From JBBTQJ01 sp038065755 (GTDB taxonomy: Bacteria > Patescibacteriota > Minisyncoccia > Minisyncoccales > Staskawiczbacteraceae), in contig JBBTQJ010000004.1 of the NCBI GenBank assembly GCA_038065755.1, positions 1-16,803 on the forward strand: a stretch of DNA of 16,803 bases, written 5' to 3'. The position numbers and the translations under genes were made by a program. This document shows positions 5,368-12,534 of the stretch, piece by piece. The notes beneath the pieces were generated by a model, which made no database searches, was not told where the DNA came from, and was given only the letters and a program-made list of their open reading frames with translations. The number at the start of each line of letters is the position of its first letter. Positions within the stretch are counted from its first letter, which is position 1.

Positions 5368-8001
5368 ATGGAATTGAAAATAGATAAGCTAATACTAAAA
5401 CCTAAAAAAAGAGTAAAACCAGAAATTCTTGAAAAGTATCAAGAGCTAATTGATGTTGTTTGTGGGCGGGGCGAAGATAAAGACACAAACAAGTATTTCT
5501 TTCAAAAACAAGCCATTGAAGAGCTTTTAAGCTACTATTTAGAGTATAACGATTTAGACGAGCTGTTAAGCGAAAATTTAGCCAATAGCAGCGACTTGGA
5601 GGAGTATTGCAAGGAATTATACGGAAATAGCTTTAAAAGCAAATTAGACGATTTAAACAAACGGATTGCAACCATTGATTTACCAACTGGAACTGGCAAA
5701 AGTTATGTAATGTTTTTAATAGCAATAATTCTTTTAAACGAACTGCCAGAGATTAAAAGAGTGCAAATAATTACTCCGTCAAAGACAATTAAAAAGCAAC
5801 TAAACCAAAAGTTTGAAGAACTTTTTGATAAAATAAAATCAATTCAAAATTTAAAACTGCCAAACCTTGTTTCTTTGCACGAGGACGCTTTGGGAGATAA
5901 TTGTTTGGCGGTTGATAATATACATAAATTTTATGAAAGCGAAAACGCTGTTTTATCAAAAGAAGAGAGTTTTGGAAGTGGCAAGGGCGAAGATGTTTTA
6001 ATTATAAACGACGAAGCCCACCATATTTATAATTTCAATCAAGGAAGCAGTCCAAGAAGCCAAGAATATCAAGATATTAAAAAATGGAAAGGATTTTTAG
6101 ATAATGCTGATTACAAAATAAAAAACATTATAAACTTTACTGCCACGCCTTTTGAGGCAACAAATACATATTTGCATAATGTAATTTATAGATATGGTTT
6201 AATGGACGCTATTAAAAATGATGTAATTAAAGATATTAAATATCTCCCAGAGGGCGACGAAAAAATATCTGAAATTCAAGCAGAAAAACAACAATTTTTA
6301 TTAGCCATAGAGCAACTGGATAAAATTAAAAAAGAATTTGAAAAGAACGGGATAAACAAAAAACCGATTGGCATTATTATTACTGCCGATATTGCCGAAG
6401 CGAAAAAAGTTGAAGAAGATTTTAAAAAGATTTTAAAAGATAAAAAAGAAAAGGACATTGACGAAAAAGTAATTTGCTACACTTCCGACCCAGAGCATTT
6501 AAAAAATGAAGAGTTGTTTGACAATGTTGATATTTACGACGGAAGCAAAGCAAACAAAGTTGAATGGATAATTTCTGTTAGTATGCTTTCAGAGGGCTGG
6601 GATTGTAAAAATGTATTTTTAATTGTCCCCCACCAAGAAAGAGCATTTAATTCAAAACTTTTGATTTCACAAGTAGTTGGTAGAGGTTTAAGGCGTGTGC
6701 CAAATTTAGACGATAAATATCAAGAAGTTATTATTTTAAACCACAAAAAATGGGGAGACGAAAACATAAATTTATTAGTTAATGATGTTGTTGATACAAC
6801 AATTCGTTTTGAAGTTAAACCGACAAAAGAATTTAATTTTGACATTGATTTTTTAGAAGAAAAATTTGATGATTTTAATATAGATTTTGACAAAACACAA
6901 CAAAGAAAAGAAACACAAAAAGCGGTAAAAATATCAATGAAAGATACATTGAATAAGGCGACCGCTAATTTCAAGGAGCAAAGCAAGGATTTAGATGTTG
7001 AGTTTGGCACTATGACTTTGAGAGATAGGGGCGAGGGCTATATGCAGGCGAACCTTGAAATTGATTACTACTCAAAAAAGTATTTGATTGATTGGTATAA
7101 TCAAGGCGTTGGGCTTGATACTGATTTTACAAACAAATTTAAAAATGCCGAAGAGTTTGCTGATTATGTTTTAGATTGCCCCACAATTAAAAAATCAAAA
7201 ATCAAAGATAAAATTTCAATTTATAATTTTAGGAAAATTGAAGAAGAATTTAGCAGTATTGATTGGGGTATATCTGAAAAAACCAAAGTAGAGAAAAAAC
7301 AATATGAAATTAAACAAAAAAGCACAAAGGACTTTGGCATTTCTAATGTTGGCGTTAAAACATTTTTAGATAACTACGAAAAGGTATTTTACTGCCAAGA
7401 GATTATTGTTATTGAAAAATGGGAGTATTTAGAAGACTTAATAAACTATAAACTAAAAGAACAGAAAAAGGCTTTGGGGATAAAAGACGATAAAAAAGAT
7501 AAGTTATTAGTTGGTTTAGCCAAGCAAGAAGTCTTAAATAAATTTCAATCAATAAAAAAGGAGAGCTATAAAAACCCTTTAAACTTTTTATTGCCAGATA
7601 GCGAACCCGAAGAAAAGTTTATTGAAAGATTATTTAATAATAATGAAAACATTGAGGCGTGGATAAAATCAAAATCAAGGGGCTTTTACTACATTGATTG
7701 CAGTAAAGAGGAATTTAAGATTGAATTTAACCCCGATTTTATAGTTAGAATGAAAAATAATGTTAGCTTGCTTGTTGAGATAAAAGACAAAACAGATATT
7801 ACTTTAAAAAATAAATTGAAATTGGAAGGACTTAATGTTTATTTAACCGAATTAAACAAGGTTTCAGAAAACAAGAAAAAGTATTTTGGCTATATTATAA
7901 GCCCAGACGATTACAATAATTTCTTTACTGAAATTATAAAAAGTGGAAACTATAATTATGAGCCAGAATTTCATAAAAAACTAAAAGCATTTAAAATATG
8001 A
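5368..8001 (+). CDS. res: Type III restriction enzyme Res subunit (helicase-nuclease), 877 aa
   Basis: ATP-dependent endonuclease partner of Mod. Superfamily 2 helicase motifs appear in order: Walker A L-P-T-G-T-G-K-S (105-112), D-E-A-H (215-218), T-A-T-P-F-E (258-263) and motif VI Q-V-V-G-R-G-L-R-R (435-443). The C-terminal nuclease signature is P789-D790 followed by E804-I-K806, a PD-(D/E)xK site. All key residues are intact, so an active enzyme is likely. Members of the family cut when two inversely oriented Mod sites are met. The last bases overlap the serine recombinase start (ATGA), so the nuclease and the recombinase are translationally coupled. Confidence 0.92.
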   Translation: MELKIDKLILKPKKRVKPEILEKYQELIDVVCGRGEDKDTNKYFFQKQAIEELLSYYLEYNDLDELLSENLANSSDLEEYCKELYGNSFKSKLDDLNKRIATIDLPTGTGKSYVMFLIAIILLNELPEIKRVQIITPSKTIKKQLNQKFEELFDKIKSIQNLKLPNLVSLHEDALGDNCLAVDNIHKFYESENAVLSKEESFGSGKGEDVLIINDEAHHIYNFNQGSSPRSQEYQDIKKWKGFLDNADYKIKNIINFTATPFEATNTYLHNVIYRYGLMDAIKNDVIKDIKYLPEGDEKISEIQAEKQQFLLAIEQLDKIKKEFEKNGINKKPIGIIITADIAEAKKVEEDFKKILKDKKEKDIDEKVICYTSDPEHLKNEELFDNVDIYDGSKANKVEWIISVSMLSEGWDCKNVFLIVPHQERAFNSKLLISQVVGRGLRRVPNLDDKYQEVIILNHKKWGDENINLLVNDVVDTTIRFEVKPTKEFNFDIDFLEEKFDDFNIDFDKTQQRKETQKAVKISMKDTLNKATANFKEQSKDLDVEFGTMTLRDRGEGYMQANLEIDYYSKKYLIDWYNQGVGLDTDFTNKFKNAEEFADYVLDCPTIKKSKIKDKISIYNFRKIEEEFSSIDWGISEKTKVEKKQYEIKQKSTKDFGISNVGVKTFLDNYEKVFYCQEIIVIEKWEYLEDLINYKLKEQKKALGIKDDKKDKLLVGLAKQEVLNKFQSIKKESYKNPLNFLLPDSEPEEKFIERLFNNNENIEAWIKSKSRGFYYIDCSKEEFKIEFNPDFIVRMKNNVSLLVEIKDKTDITLKNKLKLEGLNVYLTELNKVSENKKKYFGYIISPDDYNNFFTEIIKSGNYNYEPEFHKKLKAFKI

Positions 8002-9521
8002 AAGCCGTAATACTCGCCAGAGTATCAACAAAAGAGCAAGAAGAACAGGGACACTCGCTCCCCGCTCAGATTAGGCGGTTGCAAGAATACGCCAAGAAAA
8101 AAGGCTTTGAAGTAGCCGAGACTTTTTCTTTCTCTGAAAGTGCGGGAGAGAAAATAAGAAAAAAATTTGATGAGGTTATGAGTTATTTAAGAACGCATAA
8201 GGACACAACGATTTTACTTTGCGAAAATGTGGACAGAGCGACAAGGAATTTTAAGGACGCAGTTGATTTAGACGAAATGCGAAGAAAGGAAAATTTAGAA
8301 ATTCATTTCGTGCAAGACGGATTTTTTATCAACAAAAACGCTACGGGCAACCAGATGTTTATGTGGGAGGCAAAAGTATTTTTAGCCAAGCAATACCTTA
8401 ACAGATTATCTGATGATGTAAAAAGAAGCAACGAACAGAAGATACAAAATAAAGAATGGATTACCAAAGCCCCTATCGGATATTTAGGAGTTTATGACGA
8501 CAAGGGAAAAAGAGAAAATATAATCCTTGACCCGTTAAGAAGCCAGTATATTTTTAAGATGTTTGAAATGTATGCAACGGGCAGTTTTTCAATTAAGAAA
8601 ATACAGGAAGAAATGGAAAAAATGGGATTAAAAAGTAATACCAAAGACCCTAAACCTATACCAAAAAGCAAAATACATTCTTTGCTCAAAGACCCGTTTT
8701 ATTATGGCGAAATGAGAATTAAAACCTTATTATATCCGCATAAATACCAGCCCCTAATATCAAAGCCGTTGTTTGATAGGGTGCAAGAAGTTTTTAAGGG
8801 GTATAGCAAAAAGCCGTTTAGATACGCTTGCAAGCCGTTTGCTTTCAGAGGTTTGATAAAATGTGCTGATTGCGGTTGCACGATTACTGCCGAGAGAACG
8901 AAAAATAAATATAATTATTATAGTTGCACCAACGGCAAGAAAGCCCACGCTAAAAGGCTTTATATCAACGAGGATACCCTCTTGAAGCCAATATACAGCG
9001 TCCTACGCAAGATACAGCTCACAGACAGGCAAATAAGCCGTCTAATGACTAATTTGAAGCGGAGCGAGGAGGCAAAGAATACTTTTTTTGAAGGCTCAAT
9101 GAAAACTCTACGGGCAGACTATGATAAATACGAAAAGAGAAAAAGTAATTTGCTTGATAGATTAGCAGATGAAGAAATTACCAAAGAGGACTATGATAAA
9201 AAATTGATAGAATACGACACGAAGCAAACTTTGATAAGCTCTGAAATGGCAACGCACCAGAGGGCTGATAAAGAGTATTACACTACCATTGCTATCATTT
9301 TGAGCCTTGCAAAAAGAGCTTATGCGATATTCAAAAGTTCTGAACCAATGGAAAAAAGAGCATTTCTCAACTTCCTACTTCAGAACTCCAAATTAAGGGG
9401 TAAAAACCTCACTTTTGAACTTAAAAAGCCCTTTAATGGGGCTTTGGTTGCTCATAGCCGTAATAACTTGCTGCGGGGCTTGGATTCGAACCAAGGTTTC
9501 CACGTCCAGAGCGTGGCGTGA
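7998..9521 (+). CDS. Large serine recombinase (integrase), C-terminus replaced by tRNA antisense sequence
   Basis: Resolvase-type catalytic domain at 1-~145 with nucleophile S10 in A-R-V-S-T-K-E-Q and E-N-V-D-R-A-T-R at 76-83. A 'Recombinase' domain covers about 155-275. A zinc ribbon follows with C289, C292, C294 and C310. A coiled coil covers about 365-420, as in integrases that control synapsis. From residue 492 on, the coding sequence is the complement of tRNA-Gln (R-G-L-D-S-N-Q-G-F), stopping at a TGA in the D-arm region. Joining position 9474 to position 9 would instead continue in frame for 33 native codons to the stop at 107-109. It overlaps res by 4 bases. In the integrated state no terminator was seen between it and the tRNA. 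Confidence 0.9.
   Translation: MKAVILARVSTKEQEEQGHSLPAQIRRLQEYAKKKGFEVAETFSFSESAGEKIRKKFDEVMSYLRTHKDTTILLCENVDRATRNFKDAVDLDEMRRKENLEIHFVQDGFFINKNATGNQMFMWEAKVFLAKQYLNRLSDDVKRSNEQKIQNKEWITKAPIGYLGVYDDKGKRENIILDPLRSQYIFKMFEMYATGSFSIKKIQEEMEKMGLKSNTKDPKPIPKSKIHSLLKDPFYYGEMRIKTLLYPHKYQPLISKPLFDRVQEVFKGYSKKPFRYACKPFAFRGLIKCADCGCTITAERTKNKYNYYSCTNGKKAHAKRLYINEDTLLKPIYSVLRKIQLTDRQISRLMTNLKRSEEAKNTFFEGSMKTLRADYDKYEKRKSNLLDRLADEEITKEDYDKKLIEYDTKQTLISSEMATHQRADKEYYTTIAIILSLAKRAYAIFKSSEPMEKRAFLNFLLQNSKLRGKNLTFELKKPFNGALVAHSRNNLLRGLDSNQGFHVQSVA
9470..9474. other. attR core at the junction of element and tRNA-Gln 3' end
   Basis: GCTGC is shared with 4-8. To its right lies tRNA-Gln; to its left is element DNA ending in AACTT. 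The core covers the tRNA's last three transcribed bases (complement of positions 71-73) and the first base of the lost CCA. A five-base common core agrees with serine-recombinase chemistry (two-base staggered cut) and would be short for a tyrosine integrase, whose tRNA cores are usually longer. Confidence 0.65.
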
Positions 9522-9542
9522 CTACCACTGCACCACCCCGCA
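9471..9542 (-). tRNA. tRNA-Gln (anticodon CUG)
   Basis: The cloverleaf folds cleanly. The acceptor is U1-A72 through G7-C66. The D-stem is GUG/CAC, the anticodon stem CCACG/CGUGG with loop C-U-C-U-G-G-A, and the T-stem CUUGG/CCAAG around UUCGAAU. The U1-A72 pair and discriminator G73 are glutamine identity features. CCA is not encoded here: the next bases are CAAG, which belong to the inserted element. The uninterrupted gene probably did encode it. The serine recombinase transcript runs antisense across this gene. Confidence 0.93.
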
Positions 9543-9548
9543 ATATAA

Positions 9549-10325
9549 TTAATACTGTCTAAATTTTATTAAATCTTTTATTTTATAAACTTCTGTTTTT
9601 TTTGAAATCTGAATTTGATATCGACTCCTGTGCGGATGAAATCCTAAAATTTTTAAACAAACATAAACATTGTTTAATAAAGATTCGTTTTTATTACTAA
9701 ACAAAAATTTATAAGTATATGTTGGTTTATGCACACAAAAGCTTCCCTCTGCTTCGTATAGTCCGCGTAAATAACTTATAATATTCTTTTTACTTTTTAA
9801 TATCCAATTAGGAATTTCTATCTTAAGATTGCCTCTATTACCACAAGGAATTCCTATTCTGGCGCTTAAATATTTTTGATAAATTTTAATTCTTATACAT
9901 CCTTTGGCGGGTTTGCTTATTGCCGATTTTTTAGAAAATACCCCATAAATAATACCTGCATATCTGTTAACAAAACCAATGTTTTTCGCATTAGATACTA
10001 TGGTTAACCCCTCAGTCCGCGAAAATTTATATATATTACCATCTCCCAAAATAACCCCCATAAGTTCTGCAAGCTCTTTTGTCCTTTTTAATTTTTTAGG
10101 ATAGCTATGAAATTTTCCCTTTTTAACCATCTGTAACCTCCAAGCTTTAAAATTATCAATTTTTTTATTTTTAAAAGTTTCTGAAATTTTAGCAACACTG
10201 GGATGATCTAATTTAGTATATCCTTTACTCCAAGAAGGCGGCCTTTTTTTAAGACTCTTAAGCCATTTTTTATATTTTTTGTCTGTTTTGGGCAGAAGAT
10301 TGGGCGTGGTAAAATAAAAAGCCAT
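9549..10325 (-). CDS. LAGLIDADG homing endonuclease-like protein, 258 aa
   Basis: Two LAGLIDADG motifs are visible: L-M-G-V-I-L-G-D-G at 88-96 and Y-L-R-G-L-Y-E-A-E-G at 185-194. The acidic catalytic positions are D95 and E193, so it is a two-motif (monomeric) enzyme in an active-looking form. The ~80-residue N-terminal extension is basic and rich in aromatic residues and may add DNA contacts. It is a free-standing gene rather than one inside an intron or intein. Its stop lies 6 bases before the tRNA-Gln 5' end on the same strand, and a 5' tRNA-like fragment lies ~30 bases before its start. Its natural target may be a tRNA locus; that is an inference from position. Confidence 0.88.
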   Translation of the reverse strand: MAFYFTTPNLLPKTDKKYKKWLKSLKKRPPSWSKGYTKLDHPSVAKISETFKNKKIDNFKAWRLQMVKKGKFHSYPKKLKRTKELAELMGVILGDGNIYKFSRTEGLTIVSNAKNIGFVNRYAGIIYGVFSKKSAISKPAKGCIRIKIYQKYLSARIGIPCGNRGNLKIEIPNWILKSKKNIISYLRGLYEAEGSFCVHKPTYTYKFLFSNKNESLLNNVYVCLKILGFHPHRSRYQIQISKKTEVYKIKDLIKFRQY

Positions 10326-10354
10326 TAATCAATTATATTATGCATCTCATAATT

Positions 10355-10375
10355 TTACTACCACTAGACGACAGG
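10355..10375 (-). other. 5' tRNA-like fragment (Glu-like), truncated
   Basis: On the minus strand CCTGTCGTCTAGTGGTAG resembles the end of an acceptor strand, the U8-C9 linker and the D-arm of a glutamate-type tRNA, including the conserved G-G in the D-loop. The D-stem partner and everything after are missing and replaced by AT-rich DNA leading into the LAGLIDADG gene. It is too short to be a working tRNA. A remnant is likely, but chance similarity cannot be excluded. Confidence 0.35.
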
Positions 10376-10382
10376 AAAAAAA

Positions 10383-11306
10383 TTACACATTCAAATATCT
10401 TCTGACGACAATAAAGCTTGATGATACGCCAAGGCCTACTCCGAAAATTAGCTGTATTAAAGCAAAAAACCAGAAATTATTCAAGAAATAATTAAAAATA
10501 TTAAAACCCGGCAATACGGCCTCAAGTTTCTGGTTTATAAAATAAGTAAGCAAAAAAGAAATCAATATGCAGACCAAAAAAGCCAAAAAGCCGTAAATTG
10601 CCCCCTGAACTATAAAGGGCCCCCTGATAAACCAGTTTGAGGCGCCCACTATTTTCATTGTGCCAATTTCTTCTTTTGAACCGTCTATTGCCAATTTTAT
10701 GGTGCTAAAAACAACCAGCACAGCCACAATAACCAAAATCAAACTTAATAATAACCCAGAATTGTTGACATTAGAGGTAATGGAAAAAATTTTTTCAATT
10801 GTATTTTTTTTCTGGGAAAAATCAACCCTGTCAATAATCTCTCCAAATTCTGATGCTTGCAAAATATTGGCAATTTCCTGGTATTGGGCCGGGTCTCCGC
10901 TGGTTTTTATGTTTAAAGAGGGCAAAAAAGGATTTGTCCCCACCTCTTCAAGCGCTTTTAGAAAAACGTCGTCGTTTTTATGATTTTCGGTAAAAATTTG
11001 CATTGCCTGGTCTTTTGAAACATATTCAACGTTTTTTATATCCGGAGATATTTTTAAAATTTCATCACGGGCTTTTAAAATATCCTCTTCTTCCACGTCT
11101 TCTCTGAAGTAAGCGGTAATATCAATTTTTTCCTGAATTTGCAAGATTAAAAAATTGGTTGCCGCCTGAAAAAATAAAAGGCTGGTTGCCAGCATAATGG
11201 TTACAATCAAAACAAAAACCGCGGCAACAGATATTCCTTTGTTTCTGCTAAAATCATTTATGGCAAACTTGAAAATTCTTTTAAAATTAGTAAGCATAAT
11301 TGTCAA
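10383..11306 (-). CDS. ftsX: Cell division ABC-transporter-like permease FtsX, 307 aa
   Basis: Membrane partner of FtsE; in other bacteria the complex signals across the membrane to peptidoglycan hydrolases at the division site. Four membrane spans are visible at about 25-47, 184-203, 233-256 and 278-300. A large extracytoplasmic loop lies between the first two (about 50-180), the usual FtsX layout. A conserved cytoplasmic coupling segment around 209-228 (G-S-K-E-E-I-G-T-M-K-I-V-G-A) contacts the ATPase. Length is normal for the family. The start is 8 bases after the ftsE stop, so the two genes form an operon. No hydrolase gene lies next to it in this window. Confidence 0.93.
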   Translation of the reverse strand: MTIMLTNFKRIFKFAINDFSRNKGISVAAVFVLIVTIMLATSLLFFQAATNFLILQIQEKIDITAYFREDVEEEDILKARDEILKISPDIKNVEYVSKDQAMQIFTENHKNDDVFLKALEEVGTNPFLPSLNIKTSGDPAQYQEIANILQASEFGEIIDRVDFSQKKNTIEKIFSITSNVNNSGLLLSLILVIVAVLVVFSTIKLAIDGSKEEIGTMKIVGASNWFIRGPFIVQGAIYGFLAFLVCILISFLLTYFINQKLEAVLPGFNIFNYFLNNFWFFALIQLIFGVGLGVSSSFIVVRRYLNV

Positions 11307-11314
11307 ATAACTTA

Positions 11315-11995
11315 TTATATGATGAATCTTCCTTCTTCTTCGTCTCTTATTACTCTTCCTTTGTCTATAGTAATTACTCTTTTGCCTAATTTATTTACCA
11401 CTTCCCTGTCGTGGGTAAGCAATATCACTGTTTTTCCGGCATTGTTTATTTTTTGCAAAAGAGAAACAACTTCATAGGTGTTGTAAGGATCAAGGTTGCC
11501 TGTCGGCTCATCGGCAATAATAAGGCTGGGATGATTAACCAGCGCTCTGGCAACCGCCAGCCTCTGCTGTTCTCCGCCGGAAAGTTCTTTGGGAAAGTTC
11601 TTTAATTTATTTTTCAGCCCGATTATTTCTAAAACTTTGGGCACTTCGCTTAATATTTCTTTATTTTCTTTGCCTTCAACTTCCATAACATAGGCTACAT
11701 TTTCATAAACTGTTTTTTGCGGCAAAAGTTTGTAGTCTTGGTAAACTACGCCTATTTTTCTTCTGATATTTTGCAGCTGGGATAAATTTATTGCGTGAAT
11801 ATCTGCGCCTTCAAAAAAAATGTGGCCGGAAGTCGGCTCTTCTAATCCCAGAAGCAAGCGGGTTAAGGTTGTTTTGCCAGCCCCTGATTTCCCCACAATA
11901 GAAACAAACTCCCCTTCTTTTATTTCAAAAGAAACGTCTTTTAAAACAAGATCTTCCGGATGATAAACTTTTGTCACTTTATTAAACTTAATCAT
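11315..11995 (-). CDS. ftsE: Cell division ATP-binding protein FtsE, 226 aa
   Basis: ABC-type ATPase driving FtsX. Walker A is G-K-S-G-A-G-K-T-T (35-43), the Q-loop is at Q86, the signature L-S-G-G-E-Q-Q-R at 138-145, Walker B I-I-A-D-E-P-T-G at 159-166, and the switch histidine H195 sits in T-H-D. All are intact. The N-D-L-K-type short C-terminus and the direct ftsX neighbour distinguish it from other small ABC ATPases. The start ATG at 11995 lacks a Shine-Dalgarno. A TATAAT (12052-12047, minus strand) upstream could be the -10 of its promoter, although no good -35 is seen. Confidence 0.94.
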   Translation of the reverse strand: MIKFNKVTKVYHPEDLVLKDVSFEIKEGEFVSIVGKSGAGKTTLTRLLLGLEEPTSGHIFFEGADIHAINLSQLQNIRRKIGVVYQDYKLLPQKTVYENVAYVMEVEGKENKEILSEVPKVLEIIGLKNKLKNFPKELSGGEQQRLAVARALVNHPSLIIADEPTGNLDPYNTYEVVSLLQKINNAGKTVILLTHDREVVNKLGKRVITIDKGRVIRDEEEGRFII

Positions 11996-12020
11996 AATTC
12001 ATGTGGGCTTATTTAAACTA

Positions 12021-12048
12021 TTGACACGGTTATATAATATGATATCAT
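12021..12048 (+). promoter_or_regulatory. Plus-strand promoter facing away from ftsE
   Basis: TTGACA (12021-12026), a 16-base spacer, and TATCAT (12043-12048) match sigma70 consensus at 11 of 12 positions. No plus-strand gene follows; a terminator appears after about 45 bases. A perfect ATGATATCAT palindrome (12039-12048) covers the -10 and may be an operator. Confidence 0.5.
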
Positions 12049-12054
12049 TATAGT

Positions 12055-12102
12055 ATAAATGGCTTCGGCCTCCGAGGCTCCCGCAAAGGAGCCGATTTTT
12101 TT
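12055..12102 (+). ncRNA. Candidate ~45-nt small RNA with UUCG hairpin and terminator
   Basis: A transcript from the promoter at 12021-12048 would begin near 12055 and contain G-G-C-U-U-C-G-G-C-C (12061-12070, a UUCG tetraloop hairpin). An overlapping alternative is GCCT-CCG-AGGC (12068-12078). The end is GGCTCC/GGAGCC plus T7 (12076-12102). No open frame fits inside. The 3' end overlaps the stop codon of the convergent toxin pseudogene. The RNA may be a short independent regulator or only an insulating terminator. Confidence 0.35.
12076..12102 (+). terminator. Rho-independent terminator (plus strand)
   Basis: GGCTCC (12076-12081), a six-base loop, GGAGCC (12088-12093), then GA and seven T. 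The T-run is only on the plus strand, so it stops rightward transcription into the toxin pseudogene. Confidence 0.75.
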
Positions 12103-12498
12103 ACGGTAAATATTTTTTAACTTTTTCTGAAATTTCAACAAATTCTTGTTTTGTAATCATTCTCATTTTTCTTAATAATCTTTTACTGCTAATTAACCTT
12201 AATTGCGAAAGAATAATAACAGAATCGTCTTCGTCTCCTTGGGCTATTTTGTAATAATATCCTCCAGATTTTTTTGATCTTGTTAATGGTAAAACCCAAA
12301 GCACAAATTTGTTAAACTTTTTAATTATTAAAACGGGTTTTCAAATAACTTATTTTTTCCGTCTTCTTCAAAACCAATATTTATTCCAACAGAACACCAC
12401 CAAATTTCTCTTTCATGAAATAAAACTTCCTCGTTGCGAAGATGTAATTTTTTCTTTAATTCATTCCACTTGTCAAAGTCTTTTAAAAATTCACTCAT
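12101..12498 (-). pseudogene. MazF/PemK-family toxin (mRNA interferase-like), frameshifted
   Basis: The first part starts at ATG 12498 and encodes 56 residues, including W-N-E-L-K-K-K-L and R-E-I-W-W-C-S-V-G-I-N-I-G-F-E. It then hits TAA at 12330-12328. The rest continues one frame over (L-I-I-K-K-F-N, L-P-L-T, I-L-S-Q-L-R-L-I-S-S-K-R-L-L-R-K-M) down to 12101. One missing G next to C-C-C-G (near 12334) would restore a full-length toxin of about 132 residues with E-N-P-V-L-I-I-K-K-F-N at the join. The family cleaves RNA and is normally paired with an antitoxin; none is recognisable beside it. A sequencing error in a short G run is possible. Confidence 0.75.
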
Positions 12499-12534
12499 AA
12501 ATCATTTTAAACGCAAAAGTTTTCATTTTTATTT

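Larger units (their letters stand above)
4..9474. mobile_element. Integrated serine-recombinase element carrying a type III restriction-modification system, inserted in tRNA-Gln
   Basis: Both ends share a GCTGC core (4-8 and 9470-9474). At the right end the core joins the element to an otherwise intact tRNA-Gln. At the left end, TGGCTGC (2-8) is the complement of the tRNA's last bases plus CCA, followed by an open frame in the same phase as the recombinase at the right core. Circular joining would give one continuous recombinase ORF. The cargo is two small acidic proteins, a coiled-coil protein, two HTH proteins, a tyrosine recombinase and a Mod/Res pair. The boundaries are inferred from this window alone. 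The very short core is normal for large serine recombinases. Whether the tyrosine recombinase belongs to the same element or to a nested older one cannot be decided here. Confidence 0.8.

Noticed and set aside
9542..10339. AATATAATT/AATTATATT inverted copies flanking the LAGLIDADG gene as transposon ends
   Set aside because: Nine AT-only bases are expected by chance in DNA this AT-rich, and there is no target duplication or transposase.
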